In this document: in pieces, positions 16,887 to 25,905 of the stretch
Position numbering within the stretch: position 1 is the stretch's first letter
Layout of the letters: each line of letters opens with the position of its first letter
NCBI GenBank assembly: GCA_017521245.1
Contig: JAFXDI010000050.1
Location: forward strand, 33,396-97,395
Direction of reading: 5' to 3'
Source: Bacteroidales bacterium
GTDB taxonomy: Bacteria; Bacteroidota; Bacteroidia; Bacteroidales; G3-4614
Length of the DNA: 64,000 nucleotides
The notes under the pieces: generated by a model
Told to the model about the DNA's origin: nothing
The model's database searches: none
The model's input: only the letters and a program-made list of their open reading frames with translations
Translations under genes and position numbers: made by a program

Positions 16887-18293
16887 CTCCTCTTCTCTCT
16901 CTTTTAAAAAGTGCTTTGGGGTATTTATCAAATAGAGCCTTTCGGTTGATCGGGTAAATGCAGTATATAACCACCTGAAAAAATCGAGACTTACAGCATC
17001 CTCTGAGATATTACCCATATCTATAAATACGTTCTGCCACTGACCACCTTGTGCTTTGTGACAAGTTACGGCATAGGCATATTTTACTTGTAGAGCATTA
17101 AACCATTTGTCGAGTTTTACTCGTTTCACTCTCTCTCGTTTAGTTCTCACATCGGCATAATCTTCCATTACCTTTGTAAAGAGTTGATTGTTGAGTTCAG
17201 GAGTGAGAGATGGATACTCCAGATGCAAAGTATCAAGCATTATCTTTGCATCTATATCAACATCATAATCAAGGAGGCGTAGTGTTACATCGGCAAAACG
17301 AAATCCATACATTTCATTATATCCTCTTACTCGCAACACTTGAGCAACATCGCCATTGGCAATGAAATCTAACTCCTCTATCTTCTCACCCCAGTAATAG
17401 TTGTTTTTTGCAATCATTAGCAAATCGCCCGACTCTAACTCCTCCTCTCGATATAGTATTCTGTTTCTTACTCCATCGTTAAATATATTTGCTCGCTTGT
17501 TGGAGCGAGTCACTATTATGGTTTGGTCTTTTCCGTCACGAGAGTATGCACTCTCAAGCTCCTCTAACAACTCATAACCTGTGATGCTTCTAATATCTGA
17601 GAAAGAGGCTATCTCTATCTTTGGCGTAGAGAGAAAATCCTCTTGCATCATCTCTCGGAGTTTAGTCGCATTGTAGAGTATTCCCGAAGTTAAACTTTGA
17701 CGTATTACCTCTGTGAGTGTTACTTCAGTCACCTTCAAAAGATACTCTTCCAGAACTCTCGACTCTAAGGCCGGGGTATTTGCTTGACCTACCGGAGGCA
17801 ATTGTGCCGTATCTCCTATTAGCACAAGTTTACATCCCGGAGATGAATAGACATACTCTATTAAGTCACTTAACAGATCTGAGGAGGTATCGGAAGAGGA
17901 GGCTATCATAGATGCCTCATCAACAATAAAGAGTGTTTGTTTATGGCGATTATCCGTTAATGTAAAACCTGTCATATCAGGCGAAAAACTCTTTTGTCGG
18001 TATATCTTTTTATGTATTGTATATGCCGGAGTGTTTGCGTATAAACCAAAAACTTTTGCTGCGCGTCCTGTGGGTGCTAATAGCACGCTTTTCATTGAGT
18101 ACTGAGAGAGGGTTTTTACCAATGCCCCCACAAGCGAACTCTTTCCCGTTCCTGCATATCCTTTTAACAGAAACACCTCGCGACCTACTGCTCTAAAAAC
18201 AAATGTTACAAGTTTTGCCATTACTATTGCCTGATCTTGGGTAGGGGTATATGGCAAGTTTTGCGAGAGACTATTTATAAATTTATCCTTCAT
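16881..18293 (-). CDS. RecD/Pif1-like superfamily 1 helicase
   Basis: The protein is 470 aa. It carries Walker A GYAGTGKSS (about residues 45-53), Walker B FIVDEAS, a GD-x-x-QLPPVG motif III, a TEVIRQS motif, and the UvrD_C_2 C-terminal signature YAVTCHKAQGGQW followed by YTAFTRSTERLYLI. This is the architecture of short RecD-like ATP-dependent DNA helicases common in Bacteroidota; there is no RecB/RecC neighbour and no nuclease motif. Its likely role is DNA repair or resolving replication blocks. The last codons overlap the cls stop on the opposite strand. Confidence 0.88.
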   Translation of the reverse strand: MKDKFINSLSQNLPYTPTQDQAIVMAKLVTFVFRAVGREVFLLKGYAGTGKSSLVGALVKTLSQYSMKSVLLAPTGRAAKVFGLYANTPAYTIHKKIYRQKSFSPDMTGFTLTDNRHKQTLFIVDEASMIASSSDTSSDLLSDLIEYVYSSPGCKLVLIGDTAQLPPVGQANTPALESRVLEEYLLKVTEVTLTEVIRQSLTSGILYNATKLREMMQEDFLSTPKIEIASFSDIRSITGYELLEELESAYSRDGKDQTIIVTRSNKRANIFNDGVRNRILYREEELESGDLLMIAKNNYYWGEKIEELDFIANGDVAQVLRVRGYNEMYGFRFADVTLRLLDYDVDIDAKIMLDTLHLEYPSLTPELNNQLFTKVMEDYADVRTKRERVKRVKLDKWFNALQVKYAYAVTCHKAQGGQWQNVFIDMGNISEDAVSLDFFRWLYTAFTRSTERLYLINTPKHFLKEREEEL

Positions 18294-18449
18294 CAGTTTA
18301 TATCGTATAACAATGCGAAGATAACTATTTTTATTAAGATTTTATCTTAGATAAAGGAATTGTTGTTACAAGAAAATATCTTTTACCTTAAATGTTTTTT
18401 TAATGAAAACTCTTTACTAATTTTATGCTAAATTTTAGATTGATTTTTT

Positions 18450-18986
18450 ATGCGTATCATAAGCGGTAAATACGGAAAGAGAAGATTTGATGTTCCCTCT
18501 AATATCAAGGCTCGACCAACTACAGATTTTGCTCGTGAGAATATTTTTAATGTTCTATCCAACAGTATTGAGTTTGAGGGCTTGAAGGCTCTTGACCTCT
18601 TTGCTGGCACTGGTGCTGTTAGTTTTGAATTTGCATCGCGTGGTTGCAGCAGGGTTGTTTCGGTTGAGAACTATCCAGTTCAGTTCAAATTTATAAAGAA
18701 GGTAGCTGAGACTTTAGGCGCAAACGAGATTGAAGTGATAAGAGGAGATGTATTTAAATTTATACCATCGTGTAGCGAGAAGTTTGATATTGTTTTTGCT
18801 GATCCCCCTTACGATATGAAGAATTTTGATACGATTCCATCGTTAATTCTCGAGAGAGATATTCTTAATGATGGGGGTGTATTTATTATGGAGCATCCAA
18901 GAAATTTTGACTTTTCATCTCTCCCCTACTTCTCAGAGCATAGAGTTTATGGTAGCGTAAACTTTTCAATATTCGTAAAAGAGTAA
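18450..18986 (+). CDS. rsmD: 16S rRNA (guanine966-N2)-methyltransferase
   Basis: The protein is 178 aa, standard RsmD length. It begins with MRIISGKYGKRRF as in the family, then ARPTTDFARENIFN, the SAM-binding motif LDLFAGTGAVSFEFASRG and the catalytic DPPY tetrapeptide (ADPPYDMK). It methylates G966 of 16S rRNA during 30S assembly. It is transcribed divergently from the RecD-like gene. Its stop codon sits in the loop of a hairpin shared with the convergent B3/4 gene. Confidence 0.95.
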   Translation: MRIISGKYGKRRFDVPSNIKARPTTDFARENIFNVLSNSIEFEGLKALDLFAGTGAVSFEFASRGCSRVVSVENYPVQFKFIKKVAETLGANEIEVIRGDVFKFIPSCSEKFDIVFADPPYDMKNFDTIPSLILERDILNDGGVFIMEHPRNFDFSSLPYFSEHRVYGSVNFSIFVKE

Positions 18987-18998
18987 CTCTCTTTTACG
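18974..18998. terminator. hairpin spanning both stop codons of convergent genes
   Basis: A perfect 10-bp stem CGTAAAAGAG/CTCTTTTACG has the rsmD stop in its loop side and the stop of the 18994-19668 gene in its right arm. There is no long T run after it, so termination strength is uncertain. Confidence 0.5.
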
Positions 18999-19668
18999 GA
19001 TTTGCCGTAAATATTGCAGATCTTATATCTTGGGCATTTGCATATTTTTTTAGCAAACTTACGGTAAAATCAATTGCATCTTGTAAACCCTCAATGCCTG
19101 AATAGGCATTTATTATTACAAATATTCTTTTTGTAGTAGAGGTTATTGAGGTACGCACTTCATCGCTTGTAGGTGTTCCAATTCCGCCCATTTCATCGCG
19201 ATAGACTGGCAATCCCTCAATATTGAGTAGCCCACGACCTATCCCTTCAAATTGTTCATCTTTCTCTCCTACTCCAAGAGTAGGGCACCCTACAATTTTA
19301 TCGTTATCAAATCCCCCTATTGAGTATCCCGTTTTAAGCGAAACAAGATTTATTAAATCAACAAGGGTCGATATTTTATATAGGTCATTACCATTAATCA
19401 ACCTACGCATTAGTGCCTCAGCCGATGGACGATAACGATTGGGATCTTTTCCTGCTATTTTATAGGCATTGCGTGTTGCGTGTATTGTGGGCAGCTGTTT
19501 AATATCTGCAACGGTATAATTAGTTCTTATTTTTGCGGTCAATTCATCAATCTCTCTCCACAATTCTGAGCAGTATTGAGTATTCTCTACATCAGCCCAT
19601 ACAACACCCGCTGAGTACTCCACGAAGAGAGTTCTCGCCAATTCCGATATTTGAACTTCTGTTGCCAT
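18994..19668 (-). CDS. B3/B4 domain protein (PheT-like fold)
   Basis: The protein is 224 aa, matching stand-alone B3/4 domain proteins related to the tRNA-binding domain of phenylalanyl-tRNA synthetase beta subunit. Visible family features are HATRNAYKIAGKDPNRYRPS, a predicted RR-L-x-NG strand, DLINLVSLKTGYSIGGFD and a late EVRTSITS segment. Stand-alone members may act as tRNA-editing or substrate-binding proteins; the activity here is unknown. It lies 32 bp downstream of gldH and is the likely last gene of the operon that starts at 23616. Confidence 0.82.
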   Translation of the reverse strand: MATEVQISELARTLFVEYSAGVVWADVENTQYCSELWREIDELTAKIRTNYTVADIKQLPTIHATRNAYKIAGKDPNRYRPSAEALMRRLINGNDLYKISTLVDLINLVSLKTGYSIGGFDNDKIVGCPTLGVGEKDEQFEGIGRGLLNIEGLPVYRDEMGGIGTPTSDEVRTSITSTTKRIFVIINAYSGIEGLQDAIDFTVSLLKKYANAQDIRSAIFTANP

Positions 19669-19700
19669 ACCTTTATCAGTGTTACAGTGTATTATTTTCT

Positions 19701-20186
19701 CTATTTCTCCACTTTATCAACCTTCACTCCCACTCTCTCTATACCCTTTATAGGTTCTCCTCTCATTCCTTGAGCTATTGTTATATTATAGTTGCCCGAT
19801 GAGGGAAATTCAAAGGCACGTTTATACTCTTCGCGTTGCTGATAAGTTGTTCCCCACCCATCACCATTCCACTCGCCATACTCATCGGCAAGAAGTAACT
19901 GAAGCGTATCTGACGATACGATATTTGCCATACTATCTGCAACAGAGAGTAAGAGATATAGATTGCTGTATGGATAGTTGTTATTATAAGTCAGTTCAAT
20001 ATCAATATTGCACTCTTGGCTTAACGAATCTATTTGAATATTGTATGTTAACAGAGAGTCTCTACTCCATCCATCCTTTGGCACACTATTATAGATATGT
20101 GCTACTGATGATTGCGTACAAGAATAACATAGCAACACCATTAGTGCTGCTATGCTTAATATTATAGAGTTACTCTTTTGTACCAT
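19701..20186 (-). CDS. gldH: gliding motility lipoprotein GldH
   Basis: The protein is 161 aa from the ATG at 20186. A longer frame exists but covers the end of ricT and lacks the signal; the chosen start gives a signal peptide with lipobox LLCYSC (Cys22-23 region). GldH hallmarks include the YNSVPKDGWSRDSLLTYNI stretch and the DEYGEWNGDGWGTTYQQ segment. In Flavobacterium johnsoniae GldH is needed for gliding; in non-gliding Bacteroidales homologues persist with T9SS genes and the role is unclear. The start overlaps the ricT 3' end by 17 bp, so translation is coupled. Confidence 0.9.
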   Translation of the reverse strand: MVQKSNSIILSIAALMVLLCYSCTQSSVAHIYNSVPKDGWSRDSLLTYNIQIDSLSQECNIDIELTYNNNYPYSNLYLLLSVADSMANIVSSDTLQLLLADEYGEWNGDGWGTTYQQREEYKRAFEFPSSGNYNITIAQGMRGEPIKGIERVGVKVDKVEK

Positions 20187-21330
20187 TCTTTGGTTTATCT
20201 TTTGAATGATAATTATTAGATTTACGATATTTTCCGTTTTTATTACCTCTCTTTTTTGCTCCTTTATCAAATCGTGTAAGGCTATCTTGCCCAACTACAT
20301 CTGAGAACTCTTTTCGCTCCTCTTTTTGAGGAGTTACATTATCCAATGCCTGAGGTTTTGCTCCTCGTTTATTCATTGATATAACCTCAAATGCTCGCGA
20401 TGCAGATATTGTCACTAAGTTTGCAGGAACCTCCTTACTTGTTGAGTAGGTGATTTCGCGTTTGAATATATCCGATTTGAAATGATAATAATCGCCATCA
20501 ATTGTCTGCAATACTATCTCTCGAGAAGGCATTCGTTTTGTTCCCTCAACGTATGCATCAATCTCATAATTTATACAGCATTTCAGTTTTGCACATTGTC
20601 CAGCCAATTTTTGAGGATTGAGCGATATATCTTGGTATCGAGCCGCACTTGTTGATACAGAGATAAAACTTGACATCCAAGCCGAGCAACATAGTTGTCG
20701 TCCACAAGGGCCTATTCCTCCTATTCGACCAGCCTCTTGTCTTGCTCCGATTTGTTTCATCTCTATCCTCACCTTAAAGGCATCAGCCAATACCTTAATA
20801 AGTTGGCGAAAATCCACTCTATCATCGGCAATGTAGTAGAATATAGCCTTAGCTCCGTCTCCTTGATACTCAACATCTCCAATCTTCATATTAAGATTTA
20901 GATCTTCGGCAATTTTCCTTGCCCTGAGCATTGTTGAGTGTTCTAACGATTTTGCCTCTTGCCACTTCTGCAAATCGGTCTCTTTTGCCTTTCGATATAC
21001 TCGTTTTATCTCTTGATCAGTTTTAAACCCGACCTTCTTCATTTGGCATATTACCAATGGTCCTGTTAGAGTTACCTCTCCAATATCGTGACCCGGATTA
21101 CTCTCTACCGCAACCATATCACCCTTTGAGAGATCAAGATTAAGAGAGTTTAGGTAATATCCCTTGCGGGTATTTTTAAATTGAACTTCAACTAAGTTGC
21201 ACTGCTTTGTTCCCACCGCAGGCACATCGCTGAGCCAATCGAATGTCTCTAACTTATTTCGACCGTATCTTTTATTGCAGACAACAGGAGAATCGTTATC
21301 TTTTATATTGTTTTCTTGATTGTTGTCCAT
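20170..21330 (-). CDS. ricT: PSP1 C-terminal domain protein, RicT/YaaT family
   Basis: The protein is 386 aa. The PSP1 core (about residues 40-290) contains the conserved cysteine motifs GPCGRQLCCSAW and AKLKCCINYE, plus the DFRQLIKVLADAF stretch. The C-terminal ~70 residues are a basic, low-complexity tail absent from the Bacillus protein. In B. subtilis, RicT (YaaT) works in the Ric complex that steers RNase Y to specific transcripts. Here ricT lies 33 bp downstream of rny, so a similar partnership is a reasonable inference, although no ricA/ricF-like genes are visible. Cytosolic or membrane-associated through RNase Y. Confidence 0.9.
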   Translation of the reverse strand: MDNNQENNIKDNDSPVVCNKRYGRNKLETFDWLSDVPAVGTKQCNLVEVQFKNTRKGYYLNSLNLDLSKGDMVAVESNPGHDIGEVTLTGPLVICQMKKVGFKTDQEIKRVYRKAKETDLQKWQEAKSLEHSTMLRARKIAEDLNLNMKIGDVEYQGDGAKAIFYYIADDRVDFRQLIKVLADAFKVRIEMKQIGARQEAGRIGGIGPCGRQLCCSAWMSSFISVSTSAARYQDISLNPQKLAGQCAKLKCCINYEIDAYVEGTKRMPSREIVLQTIDGDYYHFKSDIFKREITYSTSKEVPANLVTISASRAFEVISMNKRGAKPQALDNVTPQKEERKEFSDVVGQDSLTRFDKGAKKRGNKNGKYRKSNNYHSKDKPKNGTKE

Positions 21331-21363
21331 TTAAGTAATTACAATAGGTGATAATATTATTGA

Positions 21364-22902
21364 TTACTTCGCATAACTTACTGCACGTGTCTCACGAATT
21401 ACAGTAATCTTAACTTGTCCCGGATAGGTCATCTCATCTTGTATGCGTTTTGCTATCTCTACCGACAAGTTTTCGGTCTCAACATCGTTTATCTTATCTG
21501 CACCAACTACAACACGCAACTCACGACCTGCTTGTATTGCGTATGTTTTGGTTACTCCCGGATATGATAGAGCTAATTGTTCCAAATCGTTTAGACGTTT
21601 AATGTAAGCCTCAACAATCTCGCGTCTTGCTCCCGGTCTTGCTCCTGATATAGCATCGCATACCTGAACGATTGGGGCCAACAGAGATGTCATCTCCACC
21701 TCATCGTGGTGTGCTCCTACTGCATTGCAGATATCAGGTGTCTCTTTGTATTTCTCAAGGAGTTTCATTCCTAATAGTGCGTGTGGTAGTTCTGGCTCAT
21801 CATCGGGCACTTTACCTATATCGTGTAACAATCCTGCACGTTTTGCCTTTTTGGGATTTAATCCTAACTCACTTGCCATAACAGCACATAGGTTTGCTGT
21901 CTCGCGTGAGTGTTGTAGTAGGTTTTGTCCGTATGATGAACGATATTTCATCTTTCCTACCATCCTTATCAACTCAGGGTGTAATCCATGTATTCCCAAA
22001 TCTATTGCAGTTCGTTTTCCTGTCTCAATGATTTCATCCTCAATTTGTTTACGTACTTTTGCAACCACCTCTTCGATACGTGCCGGGTGAATACGTCCGT
22101 CAGTTACAAGTTGGTGTAGAGCCAAACGTGCTATCTCACGGCGAACAGGATCAAATCCTGACAATACTATTGCCTCTGGGGTATCATCAACAATTATCTC
22201 TATTCCTGTTGCTGCCTCTAAGGCACGTATGTTGCGGCCTTCACGTCCGATGATTCTTCCTTTCATCTCATCAGATTCAATATGGAATACTGTTACTGCA
22301 TTCTCTATTGTAGTTTCAGTTGCAACGCGTTGTATTGTTTGAATTACTATTCGTTTTGCCTCTTTGTTTGCGGTTAGTTTTGCCTCATCCATAATGTCGT
22401 TTATGTATGATGCTGCTTGCGTTTTTGCTTCATCTTTTAGAGTTTCAACTAAACGCTCTTTTGCCTCTTCTGCCGATAAACCTGATAGTTTCTCAAGTTT
22501 CTCAACTTGTGCTTTGTAGATTTTTTCAACCTCAATTTTTTTCTTTTCTACCTTCTCTAATTGAGAATCCAAGTTTGCTTTTTGATTCTCTAACTCATTC
22601 TTTTTACGTTGTAATTCTTGTTGTTGTTGATTGATTTGTGATTCGCGTTGTTGAGCTTTAGACTCAGCCGATTGAAGTTTTGAGTAACGAGCATTTATCT
22701 GTTGCTCCATCTCTGACTTCATTTGAATACACTTCTCTTTTACCTCTAACATTTGCCCACGTTTATGAGCATCAGCCTCACTACGTGCCTCCTCTAAGAT
22801 TCTCTTTGTTCTTGAGCGAAGAAGCACTTTTGTTATAAACAGCATCAACACTGCTCCCGCAACCACTCCTACTGCTGTCATTATAATAATACTGCTATCC
22901 AT
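21364..22902 (-). CDS. rny: ribonuclease Y
   Basis: Membrane-anchored endoribonuclease that starts mRNA decay. The protein is 512 aa from the ATG at 22902; an earlier in-frame start would place extra residues in front of the N-terminal membrane helix and overlap the hairpin at 22930-22973. Order of parts: one transmembrane helix (5-27), a long coiled coil (about 30-195), a KH domain with [15 protein letters not shown], an HD domain with LLHDIGKV, and the RNase Y C-terminal domain. It lies between zapA and ricT. Confidence 0.96.
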   Translation of the reverse strand: MDSSIIIMTAVGVVAGAVLMLFITKVLLRSRTKRILEEARSEADAHKRGQMLEVKEKCIQMKSEMEQQINARYSKLQSAESKAQQRESQINQQQQELQRKKNELENQKANLDSQLEKVEKKKIEVEKIYKAQVEKLEKLSGLSAEEAKERLVETLKDEAKTQAASYINDIMDEAKLTANKEAKRIVIQTIQRVATETTIENAVTVFHIESDEMKGRIIGREGRNIRALEAATGIEIIVDDTPEAIVLSGFDPVRREIARLALHQLVTDGRIHPARIEEVVAKVRKQIEDEIIETGKRTAIDLGIHGLHPELIRMVGKMKYRSSYGQNLLQHSRETANLCAVMASELGLNPKKAKRAGLLHDIGKVPDDEPELPHALLGMKLLEKYKETPDICNAVGAHHDEVEMTSLLAPIVQVCDAISGARPGARREIVEAYIKRLNDLEQLALSYPGVTKTYAIQAGRELRVVVGADKINDVETENLSVEIAKRIQDEMTYPGQVKITVIRETRAVSYAK

Positions 22903-22929
22903 ATTATATTTTTTAATAGTTAATAAAAA

Positions 22930-22973
22930 AAACGCACCACCCAATGGCAATCTCTTGCCATGGCGTAGTGCGG
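22930..22973 (-). terminator. strong hairpin with T run between zapA and rny
   Basis: On the minus strand a composite stem (outer CGCAC/GTGCG, inner ATGGCAA/TTGCCAT) is followed by eight T residues. It has the form of an intrinsic terminator placed inside the apparent operon, so it may lower or control rny expression relative to zapA. Confidence 0.75.
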
Positions 22974-22998
22974 TATATATTTATATTTTACGTTTCGT

Positions 22999-23286
22999 TT
23001 ATTCTTGTGAAGGCAATATTGCCTCTATATCTTCACATATATCTGTTATAGCCTTCATCTCTTGAGTATGTGACTCTTTTAAGAACTGAAGGTGTAGCGA
23101 CATATAAAAGGCCGCTTGTGCTAATATATCCGACTCTGCCATATCGGGAGAACGGCGAGTATATTCCTCTATCTTTTTTGAGAGTTGTTCAGCCGCTCTA
23201 CGATACATCTCCTCGTTTTTTCGAGGGACGCTCATTGAGAATCGTTTTCCTGCAACAGTTATTGTTATACGTAATTTATCTTCCAT
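22999..23286 (-). CDS. zapA: cell division protein ZapA
   Basis: The protein is 95 aa, normal ZapA length. It has the N-terminal beta part ITITVAGKRFSMSVPRKNEEMYRRAAE and a C-terminal coiled coil (about 45-90). ZapA bundles FtsZ filaments at the division ring. Only 12 bp separate it from the preceding coiled-coil gene, so these two form a cell-division pair. Confidence 0.92.
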   Translation of the reverse strand: MEDKLRITITVAGKRFSMSVPRKNEEMYRRAAEQLSKKIEEYTRRSPDMAESDILAQAAFYMSLHLQFLKESHTQEMKAITDICEDIEAILPSQE

Positions 23287-23298
23287 AGCATCTAAGAA

Positions 23299-23616
23299 CT
23301 ATTGATTAAGTAATGAGATGCATTTGTCTATTTCCCGCACTAACCTACTTACCCTTAATCTGGCACTCTTAATGTCGCCCTCTTCGGCAACAAATCCTCG
23401 AGCTGTGATTAGTCTTTGTTGTTTGGCTTTTATGTCGTTTAGTTGTGCCTTTGACTCTGCCAACTCTCTTTTTAGTGCCTCAACTTCACCTCTTAAAGAT
23501 TCCAATTCTGTTTCAGCAGCAGTCTTGTCTTCAACGACTTGAAGGTAACTCTCCTTTAATAGACTTACACTATTTTGCAATCGTTTTATAATATTAGTCT
23601 CTCTACCTTCTGACAT
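23299..23616 (-). CDS. small coiled-coil protein upstream of zapA
   Basis: The protein is 105 aa. Residues about 10-75 form one continuous heptad-rich coiled coil (SVSLLKESYLQVVEDKTAAE and following), with a short basic helix at the C-terminus. There is no signal peptide or membrane helix. Proteins of this size directly before zapA are common in Bacteroidales and, by position and shape, may be the functional counterpart of ZapB; that is inference, since coiled coils carry little family signal. It begins the operon and has an exact promoter match just upstream. Confidence 0.75.
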   Translation of the reverse strand: MSEGRETNIIKRLQNSVSLLKESYLQVVEDKTAAETELESLRGEVEALKRELAESKAQLNDIKAKQQRLITARGFVAEEGDIKSARLRVSRLVREIDKCISLLNQ

Positions 23617-23635
23617 AATTTTCCGAATAACTACA

Positions 23636-23665
23636 CAAATATAGTGTATTAATCGTAACTTCCAA
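23636..23665 (-). promoter_or_regulatory. promoter of the zapA-rny-ricT-gldH operon
   Basis: On the minus strand: TTG, 19 bases, TATATTTG, ending about 20 bases before the start codon at 23616. Confidence 0.7.
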
Positions 23666-23705
23666 AATTTAAAACTATATTTTTAACTTACGATTTTTAT
23701 TATTG

Positions 23706-25616
23706 TTATTTATCTATACCTTTTTTTAAGAATTTAATAAAATTATCTACATCCTCGTTATAACCGTATGGCGAGGCAAGAGGTTTTCCTTTTGGAGATA
23801 TAAGCAAATAATAGGGTTGAGCATTAGCTCCAAATTTATATCGTTGCAAATAGCTCCACTTATCGCCGTATGTTTTTAAGGTCACTTTTTTCCCATACTC
23901 CTCAATCTCAATAGGTGTTGAAAGTGGAGTTTTGTCATCAACATGTAAGGTTACCACTACATACTCTTTTTCTAATATATCATTTACTTTATCATCTGCC
24001 AATACTGCCGCCTCCATTTTACGACAATTTACGCATCCGTATCCTGTAAAATCAACAAACATAGGTTTGTTTTGTTCTTTTGCGTATGCCTTTGCTTGGT
24101 CATAATCATCAAATTGCACACCCGTATTATGAGGCAAAACATTGAATGTTTGGGTACTCATAGGTGGTGCAAATGCCGATATTGCCTTTAATGGTGCTCC
24201 CCATAATCCGGGTATCATATATATTGCAAATGCCAATGGAATTATAGCAAGAAACAGACGCGTAACCGAAAGATATTTAGGTTTACTATCATGTTTAAAT
24301 TGAATCGCACCCAACAGATACAAACCTAACAGGAAGAATATTACTATCCAAAGAGTCAGGAATGTTTCGCGAGGCAGAATGTTCCAACCGTACGCCAAAT
24401 CGGCAACCGACAAGAATTTCAGAGCTAATGCCAACTCAATAAACGCCAATACCACCTTTACATTATTCAGCCAACCGCCCGACCTTGGCAACGACTTTAT
24501 GATTGTTGGGAATATGGCAAACAGCACAAAGGGTATTGCTAAGGCTATTGCAAATCCTAACATTCCAAGTAGAGGACTTAATGTAATTCCCGATGATGCC
24601 GCCTCTACAAGCAGAGTACCAATTATTGGTCCTGTGCATGAGAATGACACCAATGCAAGAGTAAATGCCATCAGCAGAATACTCACAAAACCTGTTGTTG
24701 CATCGGCTTTTGCATCAAGTTTTGTAGTCCACGATGCCGGCAGCGTTAATTCAAATGCTCCAAAGAACGATGCCGCAAACACAACAAGCAACAGAAAGAA
24801 GAATATATTAAACCATGCGTTTGTTGAGAGATCGTTCAATGCACTTGCTCCAAATATGGTTGTTATTAGCAAGCCTAACAACAAATATATTATAACTATG
24901 GCAAAACCATACATTACTGCACTCTTTATTGCCTTTTTGCGATTACCGCTATGCTTTAAAAAGAAACTCACAGTCATAGGAATCATAGGCCATACGCATG
25001 GGGTTAGAAGTGCTAATAGTCCGCCAATAAATCCTGCTATAAAGATATAGAGTAACGACCTGTCCTCTTGCTCTTCGCTCTCCATCTCTCTTAGTTCATC
25101 TACGACAGGAGTCCACGAGAAAGAAGATGTAACAGATACGGGAGATGTGACACTCTCAACTACCCCTCCTTGCAATGATGTAAAATCAAACTCTTCAGTA
25201 GTTGGCGTCAGACATGTTAGATTGTTGCAACCCATATATCTTATTGCTCCCTCAATTTTATAGTCAGGCGACAATATTTTTAATCGTTGCACAAATGTTA
25301 CCTCTTTCTCAAAAAAGTTGAGTACCATTGAGAAGAGTTCAACATACTCTTCTTCGCTCTTTTTGTTAGATGCTAACTCTCCCGATAGTTCAACCCCTTC
25401 GAGGGTTGTATATGTTACCTCTGTTGCTAATGGACCACCATCTGGTAACTGGTTTGAATAGAGATGCCACCCCTCCTCTATTGTTGCTTTAAAATGGAGT
25501 TCTAAAGTACTCTCATCAACCTTTTGCTCTGTTATATTCCACTTTACCGGTTCTAATATTTGTGCCGACAGAGGCAATGTTATGAGCAAAAAAAGTAAAA
25601 TTATCTTTGTCTTCAT
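23706..25616 (-). CDS. dsbD: thiol:disulfide interchange protein DsbD
   Basis: Carries electrons from cytosolic thioredoxin across the inner membrane to periplasmic reductases. The protein is 636 aa: signal peptide, DsbD-alpha-like N-terminal domain with the CNNLTC cysteine pair (about residues 134-139), a central eight-helix membrane domain with the conserved LLTPCVWPM and FSCTGP cysteines, and a C-terminal thioredoxin domain with GCVNC. All three redox domains are present and intact. It probably feeds exported thioredoxins such as that at 14941-15339. A TATCTTCG -7-like box lies upstream at 25645-25652. Confidence 0.94.
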   Translation of the reverse strand: MKTKIILLFLLITLPLSAQILEPVKWNITEQKVDESTLELHFKATIEEGWHLYSNQLPDGGPLATEVTYTTLEGVELSGELASNKKSEEEYVELFSMVLNFFEKEVTFVQRLKILSPDYKIEGAIRYMGCNNLTCLTPTTEEFDFTSLQGGVVESVTSPVSVTSSFSWTPVVDELREMESEEQEDRSLLYIFIAGFIGGLLALLTPCVWPMIPMTVSFFLKHSGNRKKAIKSAVMYGFAIVIIYLLLGLLITTIFGASALNDLSTNAWFNIFFFLLLVVFAASFFGAFELTLPASWTTKLDAKADATTGFVSILLMAFTLALVSFSCTGPIIGTLLVEAASSGITLSPLLGMLGFAIALAIPFVLFAIFPTIIKSLPRSGGWLNNVKVVLAFIELALALKFLSVADLAYGWNILPRETFLTLWIVIFFLLGLYLLGAIQFKHDSKPKYLSVTRLFLAIIPLAFAIYMIPGLWGAPLKAISAFAPPMSTQTFNVLPHNTGVQFDDYDQAKAYAKEQNKPMFVDFTGYGCVNCRKMEAAVLADDKVNDILEKEYVVVTLHVDDKTPLSTPIEIEEYGKKVTLKTYGDKWSYLQRYKFGANAQPYYLLISPKGKPLASPYGYNEDVDNFIKFLKKGIDK

Positions 25617-25774
25617 AAGTATCTTGTTTTATTGTTTTTTGCGAAGATAATAATTTTACCATTATTTTGTTAATTGATTTGTATATTTTAACAAATAATA
25701 GTTTTTTAGCTGTTAAATCAATTATATACATTAGAGCAATTAAACTAATTAGCGTTGTTAATATTAACAGTATA

Positions 25775-25810
25775 AAACAACAGCAAGTTGCTCATTTGAA
25801 CAACCTGCCG
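25775..25810 (-). terminator. terminator of the FISUMP lipoprotein gene
   Basis: On the minus strand GCAGGTTG pairs with CAACTTGC (one G-U) across a 10-base loop, followed by a T-rich stretch. The remainder of 25617-25905 holds the short repeat at 25836-25880. Confidence 0.6.
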
Positions 25811-25835
25811 TATATTTGAATATTACTTTATATCA

Positions 25836-25880
25836 GCCATCCCGAAGGGGCAACGAAGTTGACAACCGAATACTAATAAA
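25836..25880 (-). repeat. dispersed intergenic repeat, copy A
   Basis: On the minus strand this contains GTTGTCAACTTCGTTGCCCC followed by TTCGGG. The same core occurs at 35571-35620 and in part at 37254-37305, in both orientations, always between genes. Confidence 0.5.
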
Positions 25881-25905
25881 TGAGATTAAACGTGGTATTT
25901 AATTT

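Noticed and set aside
16881..18293. RecD subunit of RecBCD
   Set aside because: No recB or recC nearby and the protein is the short, stand-alone form.
22902..22999. 6S RNA between zapA and rny
   Set aside because: The gap is under 100 bp and holds only one terminator-like hairpin, too short for a 6S RNA.
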